Positions 49,468 to 57,994 of a stretch of 61,499 bases of DNA are shown one piece after another. This DNA comes from Armatimonadota bacterium (GTDB lineage Bacteria > Armatimonadota > Fimbriimonadia > Fimbriimonadales > Fimbriimonadaceae), in contig JAFDWT010000008.1 of the NCBI GenBank assembly GCA_018268335.1, positions 1-61,499 on the forward strand, written 5' to 3'. The notes beneath the pieces are model-generated. The model saw only the letters and a program-made list of their open reading frames with translations, did not search any database and was not told the DNA's origin. The translations under genes were made by a program, and so were the position numbers. Position 1 is the first letter of the stretch; each line of letters opens with the position of its first letter.

Positions 49468-50747
49468 CTGACGTGGACATACACGGTCTTGGTGATCGTC
49501 CGGTCGCCGATCTGGGCTTCAAACTTGACCGGGAAGGTGCCTTTGGTGCCCCGTGGGACAATGAACTCTAGGCTGACCCGTTGTTGACCACGGGTGTGAT
49601 AGACGAGCAAGTTGGCCTGCCCCCCGCGGCTGGCCGTCCAGCCGGTGGGAACCGTCATTGTGTGCGTCCCGCTGATGCGGCCAGTGGCCTGCGACTTGTA
49701 AGTGACGCCGCCGCGAATGATCTGGGCGTCGTCGCTGGCTTTGAGTTCCATCGGGAAGTTGGGGTCGATGTCCACGAGGTCGGCGATGCGGACGCTTGTC
49801 CGGACAACCGCCTCGCGCCCGTCGGCGGTGGTCAGCGTGCCCTTGACAATCCTGTAGCCCGGCGAAGCGCCCGGTGCGACCCTGGTGACGTAGTCCACCC
49901 GGGCCCGGCCCTTGGCGTCGGGGACAGGGAAGGGGTTCCTGATCTTGGTCAGGACACTGGCCGCCCGGCCTGAGCCTTCGACCTCAAAGTTCTTGATGCT
50001 CGGCCCCTCTGGGTCGACATGGAACTCGTACCGGATGCGGAACTCGTCCTCGCGGGCAAAGCTCCGGTTGGGGATGTTAGGTCGCCACGAGAGGCCCGAG
50101 AAGAGGTCGGTGCTGTTGTCGTATTGCAGGCGCACAAATGTCATCGTGCGCGGCAAATACGGCTTGTCCAATTCCATGTCTTCGGGTGCGAGGTCGATGC
50201 GCAGGCCGAACTTCTTACCCTCCTTGATCGGGTCGCCCTTCTCGTCGGCGTCGTAAGCGGCCTCCATGGACCACGTGTCGCCGTTCACTTTGGCGGAGAA
50301 CTTAAGGGTCTCGGTCGGCACCGCCGCCGGGATCCACTTTGGGCCGTTGGGATTGGTCGCGTCGAGGCGCCTAAGTGTCACCTTGAGCTTGCCTTCTGCC
50401 AGGTGGCAGCGCAACTCGACATTGTCATCGCCGACGAGCCAGCCGTCGCCAGCGTGGTCGATGCTGACGACGATGTCTTGGCCCAGTTTCGCCTGGGCGG
50501 CGAAATAGAGCGTATCGGGCTCCCATTGAAAGTAGGTTGTATCTGCCAGCTTTTCCCACTCGCCTGGCTGGATCTCGCCGTCGATGGTGGGGGTCAGGGC
50601 GAGCCGGTTGGTCTCGGCAACGGCAAGGGGGGCCAAAAAGGGAACCTGTGCCGCAGCTTGGGACTGCGACACGAGCATCGGGACGAGCGCGAGGAAGGCT
50701 GACACCTCACAATTCCGGACGGCTCGGTCGGCGAGACGGATTCGCAA
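49464..50747 (-). CDS. Secreted CBM9-like (DOMON-type) protein
   Basis: A 427-residue secreted protein. A signal peptide is visible (SAFLALVPMLVSQSQAAAQ), whichever start is used; the frame begins with TTG at 50747, with a GTG at 50705 as a plausible alternative. Residues about 50-235 resemble carbohydrate-binding family 9: PTIDGEIQPGEWEKLADT, FQWEPDTLYFAAQAKL, and an IDLAPEDM strand. The C-terminal part has two beta-rich domains (TRVAPGASPGYRIVKGTLTT, VEFIVPRG-like). It probably binds a polysaccharide. It heads the operon with the methyltransferase. Confidence 0.7.
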   Translation of the reverse strand: MRIRLADRAVRNCEVSAFLALVPMLVSQSQAAAQVPFLAPLAVAETNRLALTPTIDGEIQPGEWEKLADTTYFQWEPDTLYFAAQAKLGQDIVVSIDHAGDGWLVGDDNVELRCHLAEGKLKVTLRRLDATNPNGPKWIPAAVPTETLKFSAKVNGDTWSMEAAYDADEKGDPIKEGKKFGLRIDLAPEDMELDKPYLPRTMTFVRLQYDNSTDLFSGLSWRPNIPNRSFAREDEFRIRYEFHVDPEGPSIKNFEVEGSGRAASVLTKIRNPFPVPDAKGRARVDYVTRVAPGASPGYRIVKGTLTTADGREAVVRTSVRIADLVDIDPNFPMELKASDDAQIIRGGVTYKSQATGRISGTHTMTVPTGWTASRGGQANLLVYHTRGQQRVSLEFIVPRGTKGTFPVKFEAQIGDRTITKTVYVHVR

Positions 50748-51061
50748 GGTTATCCACCGGCCCCTTTATGCCCGACCTTGTGGCTCTCCCGGCGACGACT
50801 TGCAGAGAAATGGGTGCGGGTGGCACTGGATGGAGCGAAGCGGTTCCAGTGCTGGGCGTAGAGTGTCACCGACAGTCACCACCTTTCTTGTGTCTGCGCA
50901 GTGCCGTGAACAACTTCTTCGAACTGGCAGCACAGAATGGTGGTTCCGCTGTCAAGGTTCCGAGAGTCACTTCTAGCCTGCGAGCTCCGACACCGGAGGC
51001 GGTCGGAGCCCGCCGGGGAAAAGCGCGGTCGTAGCCCACGCACTCCACAACCTCTCGCTCC
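50748..51061. other. Gene-free interval upstream of the CBM9-like gene
   Basis: No supported gene. There is an inverted repeat, GCACTGGA (50823-50830) with TCCAGTGC (50845-50852), about 210 bp past the hisF stop on its downstream side. No U-tract or promoter could be fixed with confidence. Confidence 0.5.
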
Positions 51062-51817
51062 CTAGCAACGGACGGTCAGGCCCGCCTCGGCCATTTCGCG
51101 CTTGAGAGAGCCGATGGTGGTCTCGCGATCGTGCAGGATCCCGGCGAGCAAGACCGCGTCGGCTCGGCCGATACGAACGGCGTCGACCATATGGGCGGCG
51201 CAACCAGCACCGCCGCTGGCAATCACTGGCACAGGCACCGACTCGCTCACGGCGCGGTTCAGGTCGTTGTCGTAGCCCTGTCTGGTTCCGTCGCCGTCCA
51301 TGCTAGTGAGAAGGATCTCGCCAGCACCTAGGCCAGTAACCCGGGTGGCCCACTCGACGGCATCGATGCCGGTCGGCTGGCGACCGCCGTGGGTGTAGAC
51401 CTCCCAGCCTGCGCCGGAACGGCGCGCGTCGATCGCGACGACCACGCACTGGTTGCCGAACTTGTCCGCTGCTCGGGCGACCAGCCCGGGATCGGCCACT
51501 GCGGCAGAGTTCAAGCTGATCTTGTCGGCACCCGCGGCCAGGACGTCGCGCATGTCCTCCAGCCGCCGCAGGCCGCCGCCGACGGTGAACGGGATGAAGA
51601 CTTGCTCCGCCACTTTTTCAGCCAGCCCGATGACGTTGGGGCGGCCCTCGTGACTGGCGGTGATGTCGAGGAAGACAAGCTCGTCGGCTCCTTCGGCGTC
51701 GTAGAACTTGGCCAGATCGACCGGGTCGCCGGCGTCGCGGATGTCGATAAAGTTGACGCCCTTGACCACCCGGCCGCAGTCAATGTCCAAGCAGGGGATC
51801 AGCCGGACCGCCGTCAT
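51062..51817 (-). CDS. hisF: Imidazole glycerol phosphate synthase cyclase subunit HisF
   Basis: A 251-residue TIM-barrel enzyme that, with HisH, makes imidazole-glycerol phosphate and AICAR in histidine synthesis. The start is the ATG at 51817, with GGTGAAGGG directly upstream; the longer frame is not used. Catalytic Asp11 ([14 protein letters not shown]) and Asp130 (VVVAIDARR) are present, along with the phosphate-binding TVGGGLRR and IASGGAG loops. No other his gene is in the window. Its ATG overlaps the membrane-protein stop (ATGA). Confidence 0.96.
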   Translation of the reverse strand: MTAVRLIPCLDIDCGRVVKGVNFIDIRDAGDPVDLAKFYDAEGADELVFLDITASHEGRPNVIGLAEKVAEQVFIPFTVGGGLRRLEDMRDVLAAGADKISLNSAAVADPGLVARAADKFGNQCVVVAIDARRSGAGWEVYTHGGRQPTGIDAVEWATRVTGLGAGEILLTSMDGDGTRQGYDNDLNRAVSESVPVPVIASGGAGCAAHMVDAVRIGRADAVLLAGILHDRETTIGSLKREMAEAGLTVRC

Positions 51818-52683
51818 CCCTTCACCTGCCGGCGGATCCAGGTCAACTGCTTCTTGCCCTCGTGCCATCCTCCGACCTCGGCGACGAACGTGTCGTCGAA
51901 CTCATCGAATTCAAATGGTCCCGTCTCGGCAGGCCGACGGACGATGTGGAAGGCCAGCCGGGTCATCAGGCCGCGCATCAGGACTTCGTGGTCTTGGTCA
52001 TGCGGGCCGCTGAGCAACTCGGGCCAGCCCACTTTGCGCAGGCCCCTGGTCTGCAGGTAGAAGCCGTCTTCCTGTTCCTGCCAAGCGACCTGGACATGAA
52101 AGTCGGGCCGTTCGCAGTTCGGCTTCTCGTTCAAGGCAGCGTGGAACTCCTCGGCAGTCCACAGCCGCTCCATGACTTGGTCAAAGACGACCGTGCCGCC
52201 GGTGAGCTCGGCGACGGCGTCGGCGAGGTGGGGCATGAACTGCAGTTGGCGGGTGTCCGTCAGCACGGCCTGGCTGGCGTAGCGCACGCGGATCAGCGAG
52301 CTGGAAGCTGCCAAGCCTTCGAGGACCTCCTTAGTGGGCGCTGCGAGCGACTCAAAGAGGTCAGGGCGGAACGACGTTGGGTTCTTGGACCGTCGGGCCA
52401 GGCCCATGTGCAAACGGATGTCGCTAAAGATCATGCCCTCCCGCGCGCCGACGCAGGCGAAGCCACGACGGTTGTGCGGGTTGGCGCCGACCATCCTGTC
52501 CATGAGGGCGGTCTGCTCGGGCAGGTTTTCGGCACCTGTGTAGACCCAATACTCGGTCAGGGCCAGATAGCCGGGACGACGCGCACCGACCAGATAGCGC
52601 CATCCCAGCAAGGCGGCGATCGACAATACGATGGCCGACAAGACCAGCACGCCTGGAATCAAGGCATGGCTCCGGCGAGCCAA
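51814..52683 (-). CDS. Membrane-anchored protein of unknown function, coupled to hisF
   Basis: A 289-residue protein with one N-terminal span (residues about 9-31, [21 protein letters not shown]). The rest is a mixed alpha/beta soluble domain without recognised motif; [17 protein letters not shown] and [13 protein letters not shown]-like ends are notable. TTG at 52683 overlaps the zinc-ribbon gene; a TTG at 52662 in TTGA overlap is the alternative. Its stop lies in the hisF start codon, so production of the two proteins is coupled. No known role with HisF. Confidence 0.65.
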   Translation of the reverse strand: MARRSHALIPGVLVLSAIVLSIAALLGWRYLVGARRPGYLALTEYWVYTGAENLPEQTALMDRMVGANPHNRRGFACVGAREGMIFSDIRLHMGLARRSKNPTSFRPDLFESLAAPTKEVLEGLAASSSLIRVRYASQAVLTDTRQLQFMPHLADAVAELTGGTVVFDQVMERLWTAEEFHAALNEKPNCERPDFHVQVAWQEQEDGFYLQTRGLRKVGWPELLSGPHDQDHEVLMRGLMTRLAFHIVRRPAETGPFEFDEFDDTFVAEVGGWHEGKKQLTWIRRQVKG

Positions 52684-52874
52684 CGCTCGGCGAGGTCGAG
52701 TTCAGGAGACTCCAGGCTGGAATAGCACCCGTCGCAGAGGCCAGCCTCGTTCACCTTGGGGTGGCGGCAAAGCAAACAGGCGTCGATGCGCCGCGCAGCA
52801 TGGACAAACCTCGGCTGGGTCAACACCCAACCCAGCTGATGGCGCGGGACGCCTTCTTCGTTCAGCCTGTCCAC
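52659..52874 (-). CDS. Small zinc-ribbon protein
   Basis: A 71-residue protein with four Cys in two pairs, CLLCRHP and GLCDGCYSSL, spaced 12 residues apart, as in a zinc ribbon. The N-terminal part is basic (RHQLGWVLTQPRFVHAARR). The GTG start at 52874 lies seven bases after a TAGAAT box, so the mRNA may be leaderless. It overlaps the downstream membrane-protein gene. The role is unknown; such ribbons bind RNA, DNA or proteins. Confidence 0.6.
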   Translation of the reverse strand: MDRLNEEGVPRHQLGWVLTQPRFVHAARRIDACLLCRHPKVNEAGLCDGCYSSLESPELDLAERWLAGAMP

Positions 52875-52901
52875 ACCGTTGATTCTAACCGCAACCGGAC
52901 G

Positions 52902-54668
52902 TCAGGCCCCGACCCCAGTCTCGAACTCACTGACCTCGGCGGTCATGACGGCGAGCGACCCTGCCCAAAAGGCCTTCTGCGTGATGTCGATGCCAAACCC
53001 AGCAGCAAGCTCCTTGGCAGACGCCAGCCCGGTTGAAGAAAGCAACTCGTCGTACCGGCTGACAAAGCCCTCCTTGTCCTGCTCGTACACCGCATAGAGG
53101 CCGACCGAGAAGAGGTGGCCGAACATGTAGGGGAAGTTGTAGAACGCCCGTGAGCTGTAGTAGTGCGGCTTGGCGGCCCACATGTAAGGGTGGCGCTCTT
53201 CGCTTAGGCCATCGCCATAGGTGCCTTCCTGGGCGTCGAGCATGGTCTGGCAGAGCTCGGCGGCCGAGAGGGCCCGCTCTTTGCGCTTGGCATAGACTGC
53301 CGTCTCGAAGTCATATCGGGAGACGATGTCGATGACGACCTGGGCCGAGCGCTGGAGAGAGTGCTCCAGGATGGCCAGCCGCTCGTCGCCGGTGGCCTCC
53401 TGGATCGACGCCTTGTGGACGAGGACCTCGCAGAAGATACTGGCTGTTTCGGCCAGGGGCATCGGTGTCTCGCGCTGGAGTGGCGTGCGGCCGGCCAGGC
53501 AGACGTTGTGGTAGGCGTGGCCGAGCTCGTGTGCCAGGGTGCCGACGGAACCGGCGGTGGGCTTCCATGTCTGCAGAATGCGGCTCTCGTCGCCGCGCAG
53601 GTGCATACAGAACGCGCCGCCGACCTTATTTGGCTTGGGCGCGGCGTCGATCCAATGTTCGGCGCGGGACCGCAGAGCCATGTCGGCCATGCGTGGCGAG
53701 AACGTGCGGAACTGCTCGGCGACGAAGTCGATGGCTCGGTCGAATTCCCACACGGATGTGGTGTCGCCGACCGGCGCGAAGATGTCGTAGAACGGCAGCC
53801 TTTCCTGGCCGCGGACTAGCTTCGCCTTTGCCCGCATGTATCGGCGGAGGGCAGGGAAGGCGTCCCGGGCGGCGGCGAGCATGGCTTCGAGCGTGCCGTG
53901 GTCGATGTTGGAGTGGAAGACGGCGACGTCAAGGGGAGACCAACCCCGATGCGACTCAAGTTTGTCGGTGGCATCCTTGATCGCGTTCATGGCCGCTGCG
54001 CAGGCGAGTTCGGCATCGGGCCAGGCGGCGAGTTCGGCGTCGTAGGCGTCCTTGCGGACGGTGGGGTCGGCGTCGAAGGCCAGGTTGCGGGCCTCGTTCA
54101 TCGTGATGTGCCCGCCGCGGTAACCGACCTTGAGCTGGGCGGTGACGTCCGCATGGAGCCGCTCCCAGGCGGTTACGCTGGAGGCCATCAGATCGGCGGC
54201 CAGGGCCTCTTCGGGGCCGGACATCTGGTGCTGGGCCGAGGTCTTGGCCTTCTCCAGCCAGTAGGCGTTAACCTTTAGATCGGCGTGATCGGCGAGTTCG
54301 CGTGTACCCGCCCAGCCTTCTAGGCGGCGGTAGAGCTTGTCGCGCAGGGCCGATGTGGCGTCGAGGGCGCTCAGGTTGGCCTGGGCATGCTCGTCTTTAG
54401 TGTCGGTCGTATAGAAGCCGTAGACGTAGGCGGCGAGCGTGCCGTAGGCGGTCTCCCACGCGTTCCATTTGTCGATCAGGGCGACCAGGTTGGCCGTGTC
54501 CTCGGGGCTCGACGGAGCGGCGGAGCCGATGCTGAGGCGGTCGAACTCAGCTTCGAGTCCAGCGAGCTCGTCTTTGACGGATTGAAAGGCGGCTTTGAAC
54601 TCAGGGCTGGTCAGGCTGGGCCAAACGACAGAGAGGTTCCAGTCCGGGGCGGCGATGGCGGACGACAT
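52902..54668 (-). CDS. pepF: Oligoendopeptidase F (M3 metallopeptidase)
   Basis: A 588-residue M3 peptidase that cuts short peptides in the cytosol. The HEXXH zinc site is LAHELGHAYHN (His380, Glu381, His384), with the third ligand Glu407 in PLAETASIFCE, as in M3B enzymes. The N-terminal ~330 residues are the helical cap. There is no signal peptide. The ATG at 54668 and length fit the family. It is transcribed alone. Confidence 0.93.
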   Translation of the reverse strand: MSSAIAAPDWNLSVVWPSLTSPEFKAAFQSVKDELAGLEAEFDRLSIGSAAPSSPEDTANLVALIDKWNAWETAYGTLAAYVYGFYTTDTKDEHAQANLSALDATSALRDKLYRRLEGWAGTRELADHADLKVNAYWLEKAKTSAQHQMSGPEEALAADLMASSVTAWERLHADVTAQLKVGYRGGHITMNEARNLAFDADPTVRKDAYDAELAAWPDAELACAAAMNAIKDATDKLESHRGWSPLDVAVFHSNIDHGTLEAMLAAARDAFPALRRYMRAKAKLVRGQERLPFYDIFAPVGDTTSVWEFDRAIDFVAEQFRTFSPRMADMALRSRAEHWIDAAPKPNKVGGAFCMHLRGDESRILQTWKPTAGSVGTLAHELGHAYHNVCLAGRTPLQRETPMPLAETASIFCEVLVHKASIQEATGDERLAILEHSLQRSAQVVIDIVSRYDFETAVYAKRKERALSAAELCQTMLDAQEGTYGDGLSEERHPYMWAAKPHYYSSRAFYNFPYMFGHLFSVGLYAVYEQDKEGFVSRYDELLSSTGLASAKELAAGFGIDITQKAFWAGSLAVMTAEVSEFETGVGA

Positions 54669-54705
54669 GCCTGGATTATGCCGGGCATGCCGTCCAAAGT
54701 TCCGG

Positions 54706-55329
54706 TCAGGCCCGGCGCTTACGGGCCCGGACCAGAGCGGCCATCGCGGCCAGGCCGAGCATTGTCATGGGTTCGGGCACCGCGCCCAGTTGCACGTTGT
54801 CGAGCCTGGTGTGGTCCGCACCGGACAGCGTGTCGGCGTCGACGCCGATCAGAACCAGGCTGGTCAAGACGTTGTCGATGTCGGCTTGGGTGGCAGCACG
54901 GAAGCCGCCGATGTCCGCGTGCTTCCAGCCGGTGGGATCGGTCAGCGAGTAGCTGTAATGGTGGTAGGCACCGTCAGCGGTCGGGATCTGTTCGACGTAG
55001 ATCGCCTCGGTCGGCGCCGCTAGTACCAGGAACGGATAGGCTTGGTTGTCGGTGGCGTCCGCGGAGTAGTCGAATGAAATCGAAGGTGAACCTTGGAGAC
55101 CGCCGGCAAGATTCGGGCTGACGTCGAAAGCCCAGTTCGCAAAGTCGTTCTCTTCGATCTGTCCCGGGGCCGTCCAAGTGGAGGGGCCGATGAAGGTGAG
55201 TTGGAACGTCGACTGGTTGAAATCGGCCTGACGCCAGCCTTGGTTATCGGTGTCGAACGTGTAGGTCAGCGCGCTCGCGAATGAAGCCACGGCCGCCAAA
55301 CCAGCGACCAACAATCCTCTCCGTAACAT
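54706..55329 (-). CDS. PEP-CTERM-sorted secreted protein
   Basis: A 207-residue exported protein. A signal peptide (LRRGLLVAGLAAVASFASA) is followed by a beta-rich domain with repeated aromatic strands (YTFDTDNQGWRQADF, VSPNLAGGLQGSPSISFDYSA). The C-terminus is a PEP-CTERM signal: VPEP, then MTMLGLAAMAALV and the basic tail RARKRRA. This signal is handled by an exosortase, which is not in the window. The start is the ATG at 55329. The ligand of the mature domain is unknown. Confidence 0.85.
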   Translation of the reverse strand: MLRRGLLVAGLAAVASFASALTYTFDTDNQGWRQADFNQSTFQLTFIGPSTWTAPGQIEENDFANWAFDVSPNLAGGLQGSPSISFDYSADATDNQAYPFLVLAAPTEAIYVEQIPTADGAYHHYSYSLTDPTGWKHADIGGFRAATQADIDNVLTSLVLIGVDADTLSGADHTRLDNVQLGAVPEPMTMLGLAAMAALVRARKRRA

Positions 55330-55357
55330 AGCGGCTTCAGTGTACAACAGGTTCAGC

Positions 55358-56239
55358 TTAGGGCTTGGCCCGGTTGATGGCGGCAAGGAGCGAGAGTGGG
55401 CCCGTGGCGTCTTGGCCGATTTCCCAGATCATCACACCGGCCAGCTTGCGCTTGCGGGCCAGGGCGACCTTGGCGGCGATGGTCTTGGGGCCGTTGAAGT
55501 AGAAGTCGCCGGCCGTGTCGTCCTCGGGTTTGAGGGTGAACCGGCTCGCGATGTCTGCGTACGTGGCCTCCGATTTCTGGCCTTTGTACGTGCGCCCGTA
55601 GAACGGGACGCCGAGAACGGTCTGCGCAGGTTTTGCGCCTAGAGCGGCGACGAGGTCGAGGTCTTTGACGGTGTCCTCCATCGTCGAGTGCTTGCCCTCG
55701 TGGTCATAGCCCATCAATTGGACGAAGTCGCAGTACTGTAGCTTGTCTTTGGGGAACTTCTGCCAGCCCGCGATGGTGAGGCTGGTTGTGCGGTCTTTGC
55801 CTTTGAACGACTCCTTGACAGCTTGGACGAGCTTGCCGTAGTCGGCCTCCTCCGTGGGGTTCTTGGGGTGCTCCCAGTCGAAATCGACGCCGTCGAGTTT
55901 GTACTTGTCGCAGGCGGCGTTGACCGCCTTGGCGAAGGTGTTGCGCAGGGCGGGGTCGTGGGCGACGACGGGGAAGTTCGCTGTGCCGCGGTCCCAACCG
56001 CCGAGGGCGAATGTGATGCGGGTGCCCTGCTTGGTCCTCAGGGCGCGCAACTTGGCCCAAGGGAAGTGGTCGAGCTTGCTGGTGTCTAGGCTGCCGTCAG
56101 ACTTGGGGGACGCGGAGAAGACGATGACCTCGGTCAGCCCCTTGGCCCAGCTTTCCTGGAAGTCGGCGGCCCGCCAGTCGGGCAGGTATCCGGCGACACG
56201 GAACGGGACGCTGAGGGCAAGAAGGGCGGCGGCGACCAT
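55358..56239 (-). CDS. GH18-family glycosidase (chitinase-like)
   Basis: A 293-residue secreted TIM-barrel of glycoside hydrolase family 18. An N-terminal signal peptide (about residues 1-16) precedes AGYLPDWRAADF. The catalytic DxxDxDxE motif is intact: LDGVDFDWE (Asp116, Asp119, Asp121, Glu123). The fold's later landmarks YCDFVQLMGYDHEG and LGVPFYGRTYKG are also present. It may hydrolyse chitin-like or peptidoglycan-like glycans. It has no binding module. Confidence 0.9.
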   Translation of the reverse strand: MVAAALLALSVPFRVAGYLPDWRAADFQESWAKGLTEVIVFSASPKSDGSLDTSKLDHFPWAKLRALRTKQGTRITFALGGWDRGTANFPVVAHDPALRNTFAKAVNAACDKYKLDGVDFDWEHPKNPTEEADYGKLVQAVKESFKGKDRTTSLTIAGWQKFPKDKLQYCDFVQLMGYDHEGKHSTMEDTVKDLDLVAALGAKPAQTVLGVPFYGRTYKGQKSEATYADIASRFTLKPEDDTAGDFYFNGPKTIAAKVALARKRKLAGVMIWEIGQDATGPLSLLAAINRAKP

Positions 56240-56312
56240 GTGGACATGGTACCAAGCAAGCGGCCTGCGTATCGCCGGAGCGCTACACAGGCCACATGTT
56301 CACTTGTCAGGC

Positions 56313-57836
56313 TCAGAGGGTCGTGCTCAAGCCCTGCGCCATCACGATTTCGTGGGCGTGGTTGACGGTGAAGGCCACCTTGTGGGTCACAGCTTCGATG
56401 GCTCCCTCAGCAGCCGGGTGGCCGTTGCCGGAGCCCTTCACGCCGCCGAACGGCAGGTGGACTTCAGCCCCGATGGACGGCAGGTTGACGTAGCCCAGGC
56501 CGTAGTCGGCGTTGTCGCGGACGTAGCGGAACTTGCGGTAGTCCTCGGTGATGACGGCCATTGCTAGGCCGTACTTCGTGTCGTTGTAGACACGGACAGC
56601 CTCTTCGATGCCGTCGACGCCGATGATCGCGACGTGCGGGCTGAACGCCTCTTCCTTCAGGCAGAACGTATCAGGCTTGTACGAAGCGAACCGATAGACG
56701 AACGGCTCGACGAAGTTGCCATTGGCGTGGTCCGGACCGGTCAAGACTTGGCCGTCAAACAGGATCTCGCCGCCCTCTTCCTTCGCCTTGGCGTTGTGGT
56801 GCTGCCACTTCTTGACGCCTTCCTGGCTGATGAGCGGGCCCATGAAGACGTCGTCGCGCAGGCCGTCGCCGATCACAATCCTTTTGACCTTCTCCAAGAA
56901 CCGCTCGGTGAATTGAGCTTCGACCTTCTTGTCGACGATCATTCGGCCACTGGTGACGCAGCGCTGGCCGCTGGTCTTGAACGCACCCAGAACCGCCGCG
57001 TTGACGGCGATATCCAGGTTGGCGTCCTCCAGGACGATGGTGGCGTTCTTGCCGCCCATCTCGGTGACGACGAACTTGTGGACTTCGCTCGCGGCCGACT
57101 GCTGGATCATCTTGCCGACGGCCAGCGAGCCGGTGAAGAGCATGACGTTGACGTCGGGGTCCTTGACCAGCGCGTCGCCGGTGTCCTCGCCGAAGCCGTG
57201 CACTGTGTTGATGACACCGCGCGGGAAGCCCGCTTCCTCAAAAAGCTTGGCCAGCTTGTGGGCGACGATCGGCGTCTCCTCGCTGGGCTTGAAGACGACT
57301 GTGTTGCCCGCCAGCACCGCCGGCAGGATGCCCCAGAGCGGGATGGCGAAAGGGAAGTTCCACGGCGTGATGACGCCGACAACGCCCTTGGGTTTGCGCA
57401 GGATGTAGGCGTCCTTGGCGGGGATCTCGCTGCTGATGGCGTGGCCGATGGGCAGGCGGCTCAGGCCGGCGACGTACTGGGCCATGTGGAGCGCCTCGAC
57501 GACGTCTGCGCGGCCCTCGTTGATCGGCTTGCCGCACTCGATGGTGACCATCCGGCTCAGCTCTTCGAGGTCGCGCTTAATGAGCTGCGACAGGTTGTCG
57601 ACGATCTCGCCGCGCTGCACCCAGCTCTTGTTCTTCCAGGCAGGGAAAGCAGCCTTGGCGGCCAAGACGGCGTCGCGAACCTGGCTGCGGCTGGCGACGG
57701 GCACGGTCCCGACGACGTGGTTCCGGTTGGCGGGGTTGAGCGACTGGAAGGTGCTGTCGCTCGCCAGCCACTCGCCGTTGATGTAGTTCTGGGCGGTGAC
57801 ACCGGCTTCGGTGGGGTGGATCAAAACGCTGCTCAT
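56313..57836 (-). CDS. NAD(P)-dependent aldehyde dehydrogenase
   Basis: A 507-residue aldehyde dehydrogenase. The key residues are Asn160 (ITPWNFPFAIPLW), Glu259 (VTEMGGKN) and the nucleophile Cys293 (KTSGQRCVTSGRM). A FTGSLAVGK coenzyme loop is also seen. The start is the ATG at 57836; the frame to 58004 is a reading-through of the repeat. TAGAAT lies 18 bp before it. Its natural aldehyde is not known; succinate- or glutarate-semialdehyde enzymes are close in form. Confidence 0.92.
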   Translation of the reverse strand: MSSVLIHPTEAGVTAQNYINGEWLASDSTFQSLNPANRNHVVGTVPVASRSQVRDAVLAAKAAFPAWKNKSWVQRGEIVDNLSQLIKRDLEELSRMVTIECGKPINEGRADVVEALHMAQYVAGLSRLPIGHAISSEIPAKDAYILRKPKGVVGVITPWNFPFAIPLWGILPAVLAGNTVVFKPSEETPIVAHKLAKLFEEAGFPRGVINTVHGFGEDTGDALVKDPDVNVMLFTGSLAVGKMIQQSAASEVHKFVVTEMGGKNATIVLEDANLDIAVNAAVLGAFKTSGQRCVTSGRMIVDKKVEAQFTERFLEKVKRIVIGDGLRDDVFMGPLISQEGVKKWQHHNAKAKEEGGEILFDGQVLTGPDHANGNFVEPFVYRFASYKPDTFCLKEEAFSPHVAIIGVDGIEEAVRVYNDTKYGLAMAVITEDYRKFRYVRDNADYGLGYVNLPSIGAEVHLPFGGVKGSGNGHPAAEGAIEAVTHKVAFTVNHAHEIVMAQGLSTTL

Positions 57837-57878
57837 GGTCTGCTGTGCCCTGATTCTACCGACGCCGGGCTCACACGG

Positions 57879-57932
57879 CATAAGCCGTATCAGTCCTATA
57901 TGACCTATTGGACATATATGTCGCATAGGTCG
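57879..57932. repeat. Degenerate 9-bp tandem repeat (YATANGNCN-like, six units)
   Basis: Six consecutive 9-mers: CATAAGCCG, TATCAGTCC, TATATGACC, TATTGGACA, TATATGTCG, CATAGGTCG. It lies in the divergent region between the aldehyde dehydrogenase and the membrane-protein gene at 57995, 42 bp past the aldehyde dehydrogenase start. Confidence 0.75.
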
Positions 57933-57994
57933 ACAAGTCAATTCCACCAGCTCAACCAGAGTCCAATGCAATCCGAATATAGTAGGGAGGGCTG

